64,000 bases of DNA. It comes from Vibrio crassostreae. Lineage in GTDB: Bacteria > Pseudomonadota > Gammaproteobacteria > Enterobacterales > Vibrionaceae. Numbering within the stretch: the first letter of the stretch is position 1; every line of letters begins with the position of its first letter. Position numbers and translations under genes: made by a program. Below, one piece after another: positions 1 to 7,428 of the stretch. The notes beneath the pieces were generated by a model, which was not told the DNA's origin, did no database searches, and worked only from the letters and a program-made list of their open reading frames with translations. The stretch is from NCBI RefSeq assembly GCF_024347415.1, contig NZ_AP025477.1:992001-1056000 (forward strand), written 5' to 3'.

Positions 1-2
1 TG

Positions 3-371
3 GCCTTGTTGACTAAGCACCAGCCCTGCACGTGTAAGGCTCTTTGGCAACAACAAGTTGGACGTGACCGCCTTGCGCTCACCACCATTAAGAACCTGTT
101 GATGCGTTTAAAAGCACATGGCGCAGTTACGGTTGGTGGGCAAGAAGGGAATGCATACCTCTATCAACTGACAGGGACCTCACCTTACGCCCCATGTCTT
201 ACTTGCCGAGGGAAGACTCTGAAATGGCACTTACACAATGGTCATTGTAAGCATTGCAGGGCCAAAAGAGGTAAAGGCAACAACCCCCAGCTGGATGCTG
301 AGTTTCAATTTTTACTCTCTCCTGCTTACCAATTATTAAACCAAGTTCTACGTCCTTGGGAGGCAATATGA
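3..371 (+). CDS. Phage early-region protein, winged-helix-like with zinc-ribbon motif (5' end outside window)
   Basis: The reading frame is open to the left edge, so the true start probably lies upstream. The first 60 residues look like a helix-turn-helix segment followed by a beta wing. Further on there is a CxxC...CxxC pattern (CLTC and CKHC about 20 residues apart), which suggests a small zinc ribbon. This points to nucleic-acid binding, but I recognise no family. The next gene overlaps its stop by 4 bases (ATGA), so it belongs to the phage early operon. Confidence 0.55.
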   Translation, partial: ALLTKHQPCTCKALWQQQVGRDRLALTTIKNLLMRLKAHGAVTVGGQEGNAYLYQLTGTSPYAPCLTCRGKTLKWHLHNGHCKHCRAKRGKGNNPQLDAEFQFLLSPAYQLLNQVLRPWEAI

Positions 372-586
372 GTCGCAGAGAAACGGATGAATTTGTTTGG
401 TTGCGTGGCGGTCGAGTCGCCAGCCGTAAACCAAAAGGCAAAGGTGAATTGGTGATGAGTGATAGACCTTTATTAATTGCTGATGCCGACATGGCAAAAT
501 TCGATATCAACATGAACTGTCAAGGCATCGAACGACACATGCAAGCCGTTAAGCTTAACCACAGCATTATTTATTGGGAGGCTTAA
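368..586 (+). CDS. Small hypothetical phage protein (72 aa)
   Basis: I do not recognise this protein. The start at 368 is chosen because GGGAGG lies just upstream and the ATGA overlap with the preceding gene indicates translational coupling. The N-terminal half is basic and the protein ends a base before the next start (TAATG). No membrane segment is visible. Its place between two early genes suggests a small phage accessory protein. Confidence 0.55.
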   Translation: MSRRETDEFVWLRGGRVASRKPKGKGELVMSDRPLLIADADMAKFDINMNCQGIERHMQAVKLNHSIIYWEA

Positions 587-837
587 TGGGACAGAAATCC
601 AATCAAGACATTAAGCTCGAAATGATTATTCGCTTTGACCCAAATAACCAAAACGGTATCGGAGAGTTCTCTATCGTAGACTATCGAGCAGAAGCATTGA
701 CCCAATTGGAATCAAACACAGCAATCTCTGCTTACGGCGCCAAAGACACGGCTTATCAAGCCGTCAGCCAATTTTTAAAACAACAGAACGAGCTTATTCA
801 AGCTGACCATTTTGTTAAAACAGGAGCACCACAATGA
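586..837 (+). CDS. Hypothetical phage protein (83 aa)
   Basis: Function unknown. The start at 586 overlaps the preceding stop codon (TAATG) and has GGGAGG at good spacing, so it is preferred over the upstream start at 574. The protein is soluble, with a beta-rich first half and a helical second half. It overlaps the DUF3164 gene by 4 bases (ATGA), giving a tightly coupled early operon of four genes. Confidence 0.6.
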   Translation: MGQKSNQDIKLEMIIRFDPNNQNGIGEFSIVDYRAEALTQLESNTAISAYGAKDTAYQAVSQFLKQQNELIQADHFVKTGAPQ

Positions 838-1475
838 ATAAAACGACTCAACAACCAGAAGTAAAGCCAACTCGTCCAGCCGCACCGGAAGGCTTTGTGT
901 ATAACGCGGAAGGCAACCTTATCGCACAGTGTAATATTCCGGCTCATGAATTGCGTAAAGATGCGTTCGTCACCAGTTTGGTTAAGCAGGTAAAAACGCA
1001 TCAAAAACACCTTCAAGCCTTCAAAGAGAACCTGGTAAAAGCCTTTGAAGAGTTTCGCCTTGAAATGCTAGAAAGCTACGGTACGAAACTGCATACCCGT
1101 GGGAATGGCGATAACGTGGCGATGTTTAGCTTTGATGGAAAATACAAGCTCACTTACAAAACCGCCAAACTGAAAACTCTTGGTCCTGAGCATGATGCAG
1201 CTCGTCAATTGGCGCGTGACTACTACAATAGCCAAAAAGACAAACTGCCTCATGATGTGTTAATTGCGGTTCAAGATTTCTTTGTGAACGATGCCTCTAT
1301 TGCAAACACCATTAACTTTATTGGCAAAGACTTCCAAGACGAAACATTGCGTAAGGCGCAGGAAGCAGCAAAAGAGTCACTGCTCATCATTGGTAGTAAG
1401 TCGTACTTCAATTTTTATGAACGTGATGATGAAGGTGAGTACCAACAAGTCCATTTAAACTTCAGCAAATTGTGA
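834..1475 (+). CDS. DUF3164 family phage protein
   Basis: This 213-residue protein matches the DUF3164 family in overall layout: an N-terminal 'PEGFVYNAEGNLI' type segment, then helices, then a conserved middle part around 'NGDNVAMFSFDGKYKL'. The family is typical of the early region of transposable (Mu-like) phages and is sometimes mislabelled as a sulfate transporter; its role is unknown. It is the strongest early-gene hint that the prophage is Mu-like. It starts within the preceding stop (ATGA). Confidence 0.75.
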   Translation: MNKTTQQPEVKPTRPAAPEGFVYNAEGNLIAQCNIPAHELRKDAFVTSLVKQVKTHQKHLQAFKENLVKAFEEFRLEMLESYGTKLHTRGNGDNVAMFSFDGKYKLTYKTAKLKTLGPEHDAARQLARDYYNSQKDKLPHDVLIAVQDFFVNDASIANTINFIGKDFQDETLRKAQEAAKESLLIIGSKSYFNFYERDDEGEYQQVHLNFSKL

Positions 1476-1516
1476 GGGAGCCATCATGGACAAAATGACC
1501 ACTTAAATTAGGACTA

Positions 1517-1714
1517 GTGTCGCTGATACTAAACTCACTAGAATGCATGTTTGCACGTAATCCTCAAGAAGCAAAAGAGTTAGCTCGGAAAGTATTAGAT
1601 GGCCTTGGTCGCCCTAGTGTTGGATGCGGAAACATGACTCGTATCTCTATGCTAAGAACCATCGTTCGTAAAGCCGATAAACAGTTACTCGCAACGAGTA
1701 AATCAACCCAATAA
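1517..1714 (+). CDS. Small hypothetical phage protein (65 aa, GTG start)
   Basis: Short helical, basic protein of unknown function. The GTG at 1517 has a weak AGGA a few bases upstream; an internal ATG at 1547 is the alternative start. It is the last plus-strand gene before the cassette-like insertion and is followed by a hairpin at about 1730-1777 that could end early transcription. Confidence 0.4.
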   Translation: MSLILNSLECMFARNPQEAKELARKVLDGLGRPSVGCGNMTRISMLRTIVRKADKQLLATSKSTQ

Positions 1715-2055
1715 CCAACTAATTAAATACAGGCAAGCGGCGCTCTATGCGACCCCGCTTTGGCTTCGCTTTGCCTGAATTTGGTGAATCCGCCATTAGC
1801 TTGCAATGGGTAAAAACTCTAACTACGAATGTTCTGGACATTTTTGTGTCAGTGTTTTTGCTAAATTAGCAATTTATGAATAACTACAGGTATGGAAAAC
1901 CACTAACTTGGTGCCATGCGTGAATAGACTAGTTCAAGGCGCAATGCCCCTCGATCATCATCGAATAATTTACTTAATAAAGTGGCTTCGGGCTTGTTCA
2001 CAGTCGGGATTTGACGTTGGCTGCGCAACGCTTAATACTTATTAGTTATGTATAT
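1715..2055. other. Non-coding stretch with two inverted repeats
   Basis: No convincing gene. A hairpin at about 1730-1777 pairs CAGGCAAGC with a GC..TTGCCTG arm and may be a terminator. A nearly perfect palindrome TTGCTAA-A-TTAGCAA lies at 1858-1872. The right part (about 1,985-2,055) follows the minus-strand gene that ends at 2056, where an attC site would be expected; a TAAC...AAGTATTAAG-like string is seen on the minus strand but no full attC. Confidence 0.4.
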
Positions 2056-2391
2056 TTATTGCTGATGGGCTAGGTTGTCTACAGTTTTCTGGTTGGTAAT
2101 GACTTTTTCAACCAGCAAAGGCAAAGTGCCTCCCAAGTATAAAGCGGCAAGCCAATTACTAACTGCGCCAAAGGCAACGGCTAAAGCAGTTAATACCAAT
2201 GCACCAAAAGGTATCAAAAATAGTTTGATAGCAAAAAACTCCAGATTGAGATCGATTTTCTTCTCTGGTTCAACCTTTTGCCTAGTAATCAAATCACTCA
2301 TGAGAGGAAATAATCCACCAAAGAAACCTGTAAAGCACAGCAATACAGAAAGCGAAACTGACATTCCTATAATTTCAACATTAGTAGACAC
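2056..2391 (-). CDS. Small membrane protein in cassette block (111 aa)
   Basis: Not recognised. Hydrophobic segments at about residues 9-30 and 50-100 predict two or three transmembrane helices, with a charged stretch between them (TRQKVEPEKK). Its start overlaps the end of the upstream gene by 11 bases, so the two are translated as a pair. It lies in the integron-like block inside the prophage and is not needed for virion formation. Two-gene membrane/DNA-binding cassettes can act in phage exclusion, but nothing in the sequence proves this here. Confidence 0.6.
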   Translation of the reverse strand: MSTNVEIIGMSVSLSVLLCFTGFFGGLFPLMSDLITRQKVEPEKKIDLNLEFFAIKLFLIPFGALVLTALAVAFGAVSNWLAALYLGGTLPLLVEKVITNQKTVDNLAHQQ

Positions 2392-2689
2392 GATTCAGCA
2401 CAGCTCCCATCATTTTCTCTTTCCACGTTGCTTTCTTTTGATAGTGCTTTCTAGTGGTAACTAATTTTTCGCCATTTACTCCTTTGCGATATAGCTCAAC
2501 CACTTCTTCTTTATGCTCTTGCAATGCCTTTTTTACTTCAGCCTCAGAAACATTAGCAGCTTTAGCCACACCTCCAATTGTTCGAAAAGTATACTTATCG
2601 TCCTCAAGAGCTTTTTTAATGCGAGTATACAAATCGACTCTGACGATCTTCTTTTTTTCTTTTTTCTTTTGCTTAGTCTTAAGTATCAA
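2381..2689 (-). CDS. Lysine-rich putative DNA-binding protein in cassette block
   Basis: The start is taken as TTG at 2689 because a perfect AGGAGG lies 5 bases upstream; a longer reading from 2722 would run into the attC-like repeat. The N-terminus is a run of lysines and glutamines, followed by a helix-turn-helix-like segment (residues about 25-60, with 'TIGGVAKAANVSEAEVKKAL'). This suggests a winged-helix or MarR-like fold, but I do not know the family. It is coupled to the membrane protein gene downstream. Confidence 0.6.
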   Translation of the reverse strand: MILKTKQKKKEKKKIVRVDLYTRIKKALEDDKYTFRTIGGVAKAANVSEAEVKKALQEHKEEVVELYRKGVNGEKLVTTRKHYQKKATWKEKMMGAVLNRVY

Positions 2690-2712
2690 CCTGACCTCCT
2701 TAAAGAATATAT

Positions 2713-2836
2713 CTACGCCCAATTAAGGGGTGAACAACGCTACCACCCACACCTAATGCATTGTCCCATAAACACTAAATTTGAAGTAGAACCCAAAATT
2801 CCAAGTGTTGTGAATCCGACTTAAAAGCCTTGTATG
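2713..2836 (-). repeat. VCR-like integron attC site (cassette repeat 1)
   Basis: Read on the minus strand, the roughly 124 bp begin with AAGGCTTTTAAGTCGGATTC and end with GCGTTGTTCACCCCTTAATT followed by GGGCGTAGAT. This is the layout of the Vibrio integron repeat (VCR). The simple-site core expected as GTTAGAT reads GTAGAT, so one T seems to be lost. The central part is nearly the same as in the repeat at 3201-3313. It sits directly downstream of the gene ending at 2849, as attC does in a cassette. Confidence 0.75.
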
Positions 2837-2848
2837 GTGTAGTTTTCA

Positions 2849-3178
2849 TTACTTCAGGGACTTTAAAAAACCTAAAACTACATTGCCCCAATAATAATTC
2901 CACAACAACTTGTAAAGTGCCTTAAGGATCGACCAGTAGCTAATACCGAAAAAGCCCACTACAGCGAGAAGCATTAGCCAAATAGGAGTATTTGCCAACT
3001 CCTTGAAGTATAGGACTGCATTGTCGGAAGTAATCCCAAAAAACCAGCAAACGGCGAGAATTGCCAAACAAATACCAAGTACGATTAAACTTGTTACTAG
3101 GTTGAGGATTAATTCAAAAATTTTCACTGCTACTTCTTCAAGAGTTTTAACTCGACCCTCTAATGCTGAACCACTCAT
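2849..3178 (-). CDS. Small two-to-three-helix membrane protein in gene cassette (109 aa)
   Basis: Unknown function. There are strong hydrophobic helices at about residues 24-48 and 65-85, and a C-terminal aromatic/hydrophobic helix. The N-terminus (SALEGRVKTLEEVAVKIFEL) is an amphipathic helix. The gene is flanked by VCR-like repeats on both sides (2713-2836 downstream, 3201-3313 upstream), so it is a single-gene integron cassette. AAGGAAG precedes its start. Confidence 0.65.
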   Translation of the reverse strand: MSGSALEGRVKTLEEVAVKIFELILNLVTSLIVLGICLAILAVCWFFGITSDNAVLYFKELANTPIWLMLLAVVGFFGISYWSILKALYKLLWNYYWGNVVLGFLKSLK

Positions 3179-3200
3179 ATATCTTCCTTTAAATCAATGA

Positions 3201-3313
3201 TATCCCATAGACACAACGCCTCTACCCAGACCTAAAGCATTGTGCCATAAACACTAAACTTGAAGTAGAAGCAAAAGTGCCAAGCGTGGGGAATCACTCT
3301 TAAATTGTTAGCC
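3201..3313 (-). repeat. VCR-like integron attC site (cassette repeat 2)
   Basis: On the minus strand the repeat starts with GGCTAAC, an R''-type box, followed by AATTTAAGAGTGATTCC, and continues to AGGCGTTGTGTC. The stop codon of the upstream gene (TAA, 3308-3310) lies inside the R'' box, a usual feature of integron cassettes. The shared segment with cassette repeat 1 (TTTAGTGTTTATGG and the flanking bases) is almost base for base. The final R' core is degenerate (GGGATATC). Confidence 0.8.
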
Positions 3314-3754
3314 AAGACTGGCAACACCAATACAAATTCCAATCACTGTTAACACAAACATTAGAGTCTGATGCTCTTGAAAGAATTGATTTGATTTAGA
3401 TAAAAACGAGCTACACCCTGATTTGTTGTTCTGGTTAACATAGCAGTTGTATCCAAGTTCTGAAATGAAGTACTTTCCGGGTTCTTTTTCCAAATAACCC
3501 GACCTAACCATTCCATTAAGTAGTGTTCGTGACACAGCATAATCGCTGTAGCTACCTTGCTCAATTTTTGGTTTATAGTATTTTATTAAATCCTTGGTGC
3601 TATTATTCTTTGAGATATAGTCACCGGAAACGAAGAAGTTTTCCAAATTAGATGAATTAGTAAAACCTCTTCTAACATATTCATTCCCAAGTTCGGTAAG
3701 TACCTTGAATGCATTCTCGTCATTCATAACCAAACTATTTTCACTTGGCTCCAT
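3308..3754 (-). CDS. Cassette protein: winged-helix-like domain plus C-terminal membrane anchor (148 aa)
   Basis: Not recognised. The soluble part (residues about 10-115) ends with a segment resembling a winged helix ('LLNGMVRSGYLEKEPGKYFISELG'), and a single hydrophobic helix lies at about 128-146, so it is likely a tail-anchored membrane protein. GGAG sits just before the ATG, and the start is only about 30 bases after the cassette boundary core GTTAGGC (3780-3786), as in compact integron cassettes. Its stop codon lies in the downstream attC. Confidence 0.65.
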   Translation of the reverse strand: MEPSENSLVMNDENAFKVLTELGNEYVRRGFTNSSNLENFFVSGDYISKNNSTKDLIKYYKPKIEQGSYSDYAVSRTLLNGMVRSGYLEKEPGKYFISELGYNCYVNQNNKSGCSSFLSKSNQFFQEHQTLMFVLTVIGICIGVASLG

Positions 3755-3779
3755 TCATACTCCGTAATTCCATTGTATT

Positions 3780-3816
3780 GCCTAACGCCGCGAATCTGTC
3801 TTAAACGTTTGTATGT
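3780..3816 (-). repeat. Shortened VCR-like attC remnant with intact GTTAGGC core (cassette repeat 3)
   Basis: The minus strand reads ACAAACGTTTAAGACAGATT, then CGCGGCGTTAGGC. The left arm and the right core of a VCR are present, but the central 70-80 bases are missing. GTTAGGC fits the integrase core GTTRRRY. It lies downstream of the DUF2513-like gene (stop at 3862), so each gene in this block is followed by an attC or a remnant of one. Confidence 0.65.
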
Positions 3817-3861
3817 GTATTCTCACAATGAGTGATCCTCTAAGTTACTTTAAAAGGTCCT

Positions 3862-4278
3862 CTATTCAGTCAATTGAGCCAGTTTCTTCTCTAGAATACT
3901 CTTACCTAACCCTAGGACTACTTTTACAGCTTCTGTTGGACCGGCGTCTTTAAAGTTGTCAACGAGCTTTTCTAACACTCCGGGTTTAACTAAATCAGCA
4001 GCAAACTGGTGTCCTGTTGCTGTCAATCTTAGTGGGATGAAACTCAATATAACATCATTTCGACCTGACCTTTGAAAGCCCAATCCTTGAATTCTATTAC
4101 TGACACTTTCAATAAGCCCCTGATCTTCCAGTATTTCCAAATGGAATACCATTTTTATCTTTGCATCAAAATCAGCATGAAGCGGCTTAAACTGTTCTTG
4201 ATTTAGATTAAAATCCAACTCTTCATTATCGAGGACAAGTGCCAAGAAATCCTTTATATATTCGAAATCGACCCTCAT
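3862..4278 (-). CDS. DUF2513-like protein (138 aa)
   Basis: The first two thirds resemble DUF2513 proteins: an N-terminal helix, a 'HLEILEDQGLIE' helix, and then 'LRLTATGHQFA', the winged-helix-like signature of that family. The C-terminal helix (residues about 100-138) looks amphipathic. The family is small, of unknown function, and common on mobile elements. AAGGAA precedes the start. A shortened attC lies downstream, so this is the most upstream member of the cassette block. Confidence 0.6.
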   Translation of the reverse strand: MRVDFEYIKDFLALVLDNEELDFNLNQEQFKPLHADFDAKIKMVFHLEILEDQGLIESVSNRIQGLGFQRSGRNDVILSFIPLRLTATGHQFAADLVKPGVLEKLVDNFKDAGPTEAVKVVLGLGKSILEKKLAQLTE

Positions 4279-4848
4279 ATTTTTTCCTTATCGTTTATAC
4301 ACATAACATTTTTAATAACAGGTAGTCTCAGTTTTCTACCTGCCCGCCTTTCGATTAACTTATCATAAGTCACTAAAAATTAAAGAAAATACATCGAAAT
4401 GTGTACTCTATCCGCACATAAAAACGCGCCGGCGTGTTATCCAAGATACAAAAATCATAAACCTATTAAGAAACAATGGTTTACAAAATCAGCTATCGAC
4501 AAATCGAGACCAAACACTCAATAAAACATGCCACTTTCCATATTCAAACTTAATAAACTGTGTAGATATACAGAAAATAAAGTAAAGATGGTAAGTAAAT
4601 CAGCCATGAACTTGATATTAGGTTTTGTAGAGAAAACGCTAGTATTCAAAAATGTGTAGAGCATTTGATCTAACAAGGTTTGGGGCATTTTTGAGTTAAA
4701 AATCACACTGCATGAACTAAATCCAGCCATGTTTGTACCATTCCTTACTCTCCTTCAGCTACATTTCGTTATAACGGCAACTTTTTCTTACAAACGCTTC
4801 CAGATGCATAAACTATGAACAATAACTTATTGTGAGTGAGTAACGTTT
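4279..4848. other. AT-rich non-coding stretch between cassette block and middle genes
   Basis: I see no convincing gene. A 70-codon minus-strand frame at 4518-4730 has no ribosome site and poor composition. The stretch probably holds the promoter for the minus-strand cassette genes and, near 4,800, that of the gene starting at 4849. No attI site or integrase gene is visible here. Confidence 0.5.
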
Positions 4849-5130
4849 ATGGTCATCTCTTCCGCTCGTCTCGGGCGACCTAAAATCGATAACCCCAAAT
4901 CTCAAGCCGATAGAACCCGCGACAGTCGTATGCGCAGCAAGGCGCTAGGTCGCGTCGAGCGTAAGTTCATCCTCGATGCCGACAGTGCGGATTTGTTTGA
5001 TACGCTGCGTCGAGATGCTGGCTTCTCCACTAAAGAAAAATCCGAGTTCTTTGCGGCGCTGCTGCTTCGTGTCGCCAACAAGAATTGGCTCGGCAAACCT
5101 TTCACCTTACCCATTGAGGAGGCGCTATGA
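4849..5130 (+). CDS. Small phage regulator-like protein (93 aa)
   Basis: Function unknown. The N-terminal 35 residues are very basic ('LGRPKIDNP', then Arg-rich), reminiscent of small phage DNA-binding proteins; the rest is helical. It overlaps the GemA-like gene by 4 bases (ATGA), so it begins the middle operon of the prophage. It could be a ribbon-helix-helix type protein, but the motif is not clear. Confidence 0.55.
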   Translation: MVISSARLGRPKIDNPKSQADRTRDSRMRSKALGRVERKFILDADSADLFDTLRRDAGFSTKEKSEFFAALLLRVANKNWLGKPFTLPIEEAL

Positions 5131-5576
5131 AAATGAAGATAAATCGTCATGCTTACTACGGTTTGGTGCATAAAGGTGTGAAAGCGCTGTTGAATGACCG
5201 TATGGGATTTTATGATGACGATGAGTATCGCAACTACCTAGGCATTCAAACGGGCCAGACAAGCTGCAAAGACTTGAGTGATGATACGTTACGTGAGCTG
5301 GTCGCAGAGTTAAAGCGTCAAGGCTACTTGGAAGACTCTGCCAAGTTTAAAAAGCGCCTGGGAGGCAGCTCGTCTCGACAGCCATCCAACTTACAATGGG
5401 CAAAGCTGGCGGCGTTGGCTAAATCTATGGGCTGGCAAGGGTTGGATGACCCCGCATTAGATAGCTTTGTGAAACGCACGGTGAAAGTCGAACGCGCTCG
5501 TTGGCTCACTCGTGACACGATACGTGCTGTGATTGTGGGACTGGAACGCTGGGAGGCATCATGTCGAGGCGAGTAA
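5127..5576 (+). CDS. GemA-like regulatory protein (DUF1018, Mu gp16-like)
   Basis: The 149-residue protein fits DUF1018: an N-terminal helix 'INRHAYYGLVHKGVKALL', then 'YRNYLGIQTGQTSCKDLSDD', and a C-terminal part with 'WAKLAALAKSMGWQGL'. In Mu this family (gp16/GemA) is a middle gene affecting host gene expression and DNA topology. A strong GAGGAGG precedes the ATG. Its presence with DUF3164 supports a transposable phage. It overlaps the next gene. Confidence 0.75.
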   Translation: MKMKINRHAYYGLVHKGVKALLNDRMGFYDDDEYRNYLGIQTGQTSCKDLSDDTLRELVAELKRQGYLEDSAKFKKRLGGSSSRQPSNLQWAKLAALAKSMGWQGLDDPALDSFVKRTVKVERARWLTRDTIRAVIVGLERWEASCRGE

Positions 5577-5836
5577 AGTTTCGGGCCGAGCCTCGCTATG
5601 AGGTGCTTAACCCTCGGACTCAAGAAGAGCTCGAGGCGCTCTTACTGGAGATGTATCCAGATAACCGCATCGCGGCAAGCGAGTTTCAAGCCGCGCTCAA
5701 TCCCATTGATAAAGCGATCATCAAAAGTGATTTGGGTATTCGTAACTGGTACACCCCTAAAGAGCTGGCCGAGTACCTATGGAGAAGGAGTAATTATCAT
5801 GCCATCGAAACCGATCCGTATGCTTCCAGCTTATGA
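5561..5836 (+). CDS. Hypothetical phage middle protein (91 aa)
   Basis: GGGAGG precedes the ATG at 5561, which overlaps the end of the GemA-like gene by 16 bases. The position is that of mor in Mu, but I do not see the Mor/C family signature, so I do not call it Mor. The segment 'YTPKELAEYLWRR' may be a helix-turn-helix. It overlaps the next small gene by 38 bases. Confidence 0.5.
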   Translation: MSRRVKFRAEPRYEVLNPRTQEELEALLLEMYPDNRIAASEFQAALNPIDKAIIKSDLGIRNWYTPKELAEYLWRRSNYHAIETDPYASSL

Positions 5837-5987
5837 GGTATTTAATAGCTGCACTCGCACCCAGCGCAACCACGTGCGAGAGGGCTATTTCTTTGCCTCT
5901 AAACTGCAAACTTGGTTTGTGTTCGTAAAGGACAAAGGTGAAACCGCCAATGGCAAACCAGAGGAGCAGCTCAGTCTGTTTGGGTAG
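5799..5987 (+). CDS. Small hypothetical phage protein (62 aa)
   Basis: The start at 5799 is chosen because GGAGAAGGAG lies 8 bases upstream; the same frame is open further left but without a ribosome site. The sequence 'RNHVREGYFFASKLQTWFVFVKD' looks like a compact alpha/beta protein. Unknown function. Its end overlaps the convergent Rz1-like gene by 17 bases, marking the switch from middle (plus) to late (minus) genes. Confidence 0.5.
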   Translation: MPSKPIRMLPAYEVFNSCTRTQRNHVREGYFFASKLQTWFVFVKDKGETANGKPEEQLSLFG

Positions 5988-6303
5988 TGGGCAATGATTG
6001 GAGAGTTTGAATGGCGCTTGCATCCAGTTTTGAGCAAGCGTCATTTTTATTGGTGTAACCGTAGAACGTTCGATTGCGCTCTATCTTACAGGCGCACAAT
6101 CGAAAGTACGTAAGCCAGACAGCATCACGGCTGGCCGCTTCGCCATAAGTCAGCGGCTTTTGGTCAAACGGCCGCTCACACTCCACCAAGTCACCCACAG
6201 GTGGTGATTGGATAATATCTTGGTATTCATACTGAGTGACAATCTTAGTATCCTGACACCCAGCCAACAGGATAAGCGATAGGCTCAGCGGCGCATATTT
6301 CAT
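5971..6303 (-). CDS. Outer-membrane spanin (Rz1-like lipoprotein)
   Basis: A short signal peptide ends in the lipobox LLAGC, so this is a lipoprotein. The ATG at 6303 has AAGGAG 7 bases upstream and is preferred over the TTG at 6309. It starts inside the Rz-like gene in another frame, the overlapped arrangement known for phage spanin pairs. In that model the outer-membrane lipoprotein binds the inner-membrane spanin to fuse the two membranes at lysis. Length (110 residues) is somewhat long for an Rz1. Confidence 0.65.
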   Translation of the reverse strand: MKYAPLSLSLILLAGCQDTKIVTQYEYQDIIQSPPVGDLVECERPFDQKPLTYGEAASRDAVWLTYFRLCACKIERNRTFYGYTNKNDACSKLDASAIQTLQSLPTTQTD

Positions 6304-6607
6304 GTTCAAGCTCCTTTTCCAATTCTTCGACTCGTGTTTTTAGCTGATGTCGAGCCTTGCTCTCTCGACTCGACGCCTCGTCCGCGATTTTCTGCGCTTC
6401 ACGCCTTTGGGTGGTTAATGTGGTAATGCGAGCAGCCAGTAAGTGGTTGGTGGTTTCCTGGCTGGTAATGGTCTCGCCTAGCACTTGGTTACTGGCCTTT
6501 AGCTCACTGGTGTAGTGGAAGAGCTTGTAGTTCACCAATAAACTTACGATGAGTATCGCGCAGCCTAACCAGAAAGCCGTGCGTTTGAGCTGTCTTAGAA
6601 CACCCAT
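6245..6607 (-). CDS. Inner-membrane spanin (Rz-like)
   Basis: One N-terminal membrane helix (residues about 10-28) is followed by a long charged coiled-coil region (about 30-108), the classic i-spanin layout. It follows the lysozyme gene directly and overlaps the Rz1-like gene by 59 bases. It would act in the last step of host lysis, the disruption of the outer membrane. No enzymatic motif is seen. Confidence 0.7.
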   Translation of the reverse strand: MGVLRQLKRTAFWLGCAILIVSLLVNYKLFHYTSELKASNQVLGETITSQETTNHLLAARITTLTTQRREAQKIADEASSRESKARHQLKTRVEELEKELEHEICAAEPIAYPVGWVSGY

Positions 6608-6608
6608 G

Positions 6609-7148
6609 TTATTGCCATCCGTTCAAACAAATCGCCATCTCTTTATCTCGCCGTTTGGGGATACCTTCGCAACCACTGCCTTTAATACGGCAGTCTTTCT
6701 TATTAACATAGACCCAACGCGGATATTGCAAGCAGGCCGCGCGATGGTCTCCTTGATTAAATGTCTTGAGTAAGGTCGAACGAGCAAAGTTGCCCGCGCC
6801 GAGGTTGAACACAAAACTCACCATCATGTCGTATTCCGCTTGGCTCGGCGTTCGTGTGATATGTTGCTTCACCACGCTCTCAGCACTGGCCACATCCTTA
6901 ACAAAGTCATGGGCGATTTGCTCATTCGTTGCCGTGTCACCTTGCTTCACCCCTTGGGTATGCCCAAGACCGAGAGTCCAAGTATTGGCACTGCATTGGT
7001 AGGCTTGAGCGCGGCAACCTTCTTCATTCGCAATATGACGCAGACCACGTTCACTGACACTCAATGCGTCGTCGATATTAAACACGATGGCCAATACGGC
7101 CATGATGGAGCACACTAAGGCTTTCGTTGCTTTAGTTTTCAAACTCAT
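6609..7148 (-). CDS. Phage endolysin, GH24 lysozyme (signal-anchor type)
   Basis: The catalytic triad of the T4/P21 lysozyme family is visible as E43-x8-C52-x5-T58 with the flanking 'LGLGHT' segment. The first 30 residues form a hydrophobic N-terminal helix, as in SAR endolysins that are exported by the host Sec system and released from the membrane. It cleaves the peptidoglycan glycan strand. It overlaps the holin gene by 4 bases and precedes the spanins, forming a holin-lysin-spanin lysis cassette. Confidence 0.85.
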   Translation of the reverse strand: MSLKTKATKALVCSIMAVLAIVFNIDDALSVSERGLRHIANEEGCRAQAYQCSANTWTLGLGHTQGVKQGDTATNEQIAHDFVKDVASAESVVKQHITRTPSQAEYDMMVSFVFNLGAGNFARSTLLKTFNQGDHRAACLQYPRWVYVNKKDCRIKGSGCEGIPKRRDKEMAICLNGWQ

Positions 7149-7405
7149 GAGCTTTCCTCCGACTCCATTTGGGTGCCATGATCGGATTTCAGGCGCGCCA
7201 ACTTGGCTTTATTGAGCTGAGTGGCCACCGCATAATGTCGAATGGCCATACAACCCGAGATAATGCCCACCGTAACCGCAACAAGTTGTGCGATATCATT
7301 GACGCCAAAACTGACGATCGTGGCCATGACAGACGTGCCGACTTTCTTTAGACCCGCTAAGTCTGTTAGGGACATCAAGATGGCTTTCATTCCCGTTTCA
7401 CTCAT
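7145..7405 (-). CDS. Putative phage holin
   Basis: An 86-residue protein with a hydrophobic segment (about residues 25-55, containing the motif IAQLVAVTVGIISG) and a charged C-terminus. Its position just before the endolysin gene, with a 4-base overlap, is what identifies it; the sequence alone does not name a holin family. It would set the lysis time by permeabilising or depolarising the inner membrane. Confidence 0.65.
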   Translation of the reverse strand: MSETGMKAILMSLTDLAGLKKVGTSVMATIVSFGVNDIAQLVAVTVGIISGCMAIRHYAVATQLNKAKLARLKSDHGTQMESEESS

Positions 7406-7428
7406 TGGCTTTTTCTCTCTTATTGTGG

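Noticed and set aside
2075..2726. Plus-strand reading frames opposite the cassette genes
   Set aside because: They mirror the minus-strand genes, lack ribosome sites, and their products have no sensible composition. The minus-strand genes have overlaps, AGGAGG and attC context.
2713..3816. CRISPR array as an explanation for the repeats
   Set aside because: The repeats are about 110-125 bp, only two or three in number, and separated by genes; they fit attC sites, and no cas gene is present.
4518..4730. A 70-codon minus-strand frame in the gap before 4849
   Set aside because: No ribosome site, AT-driven composition and no coupling to any neighbour.
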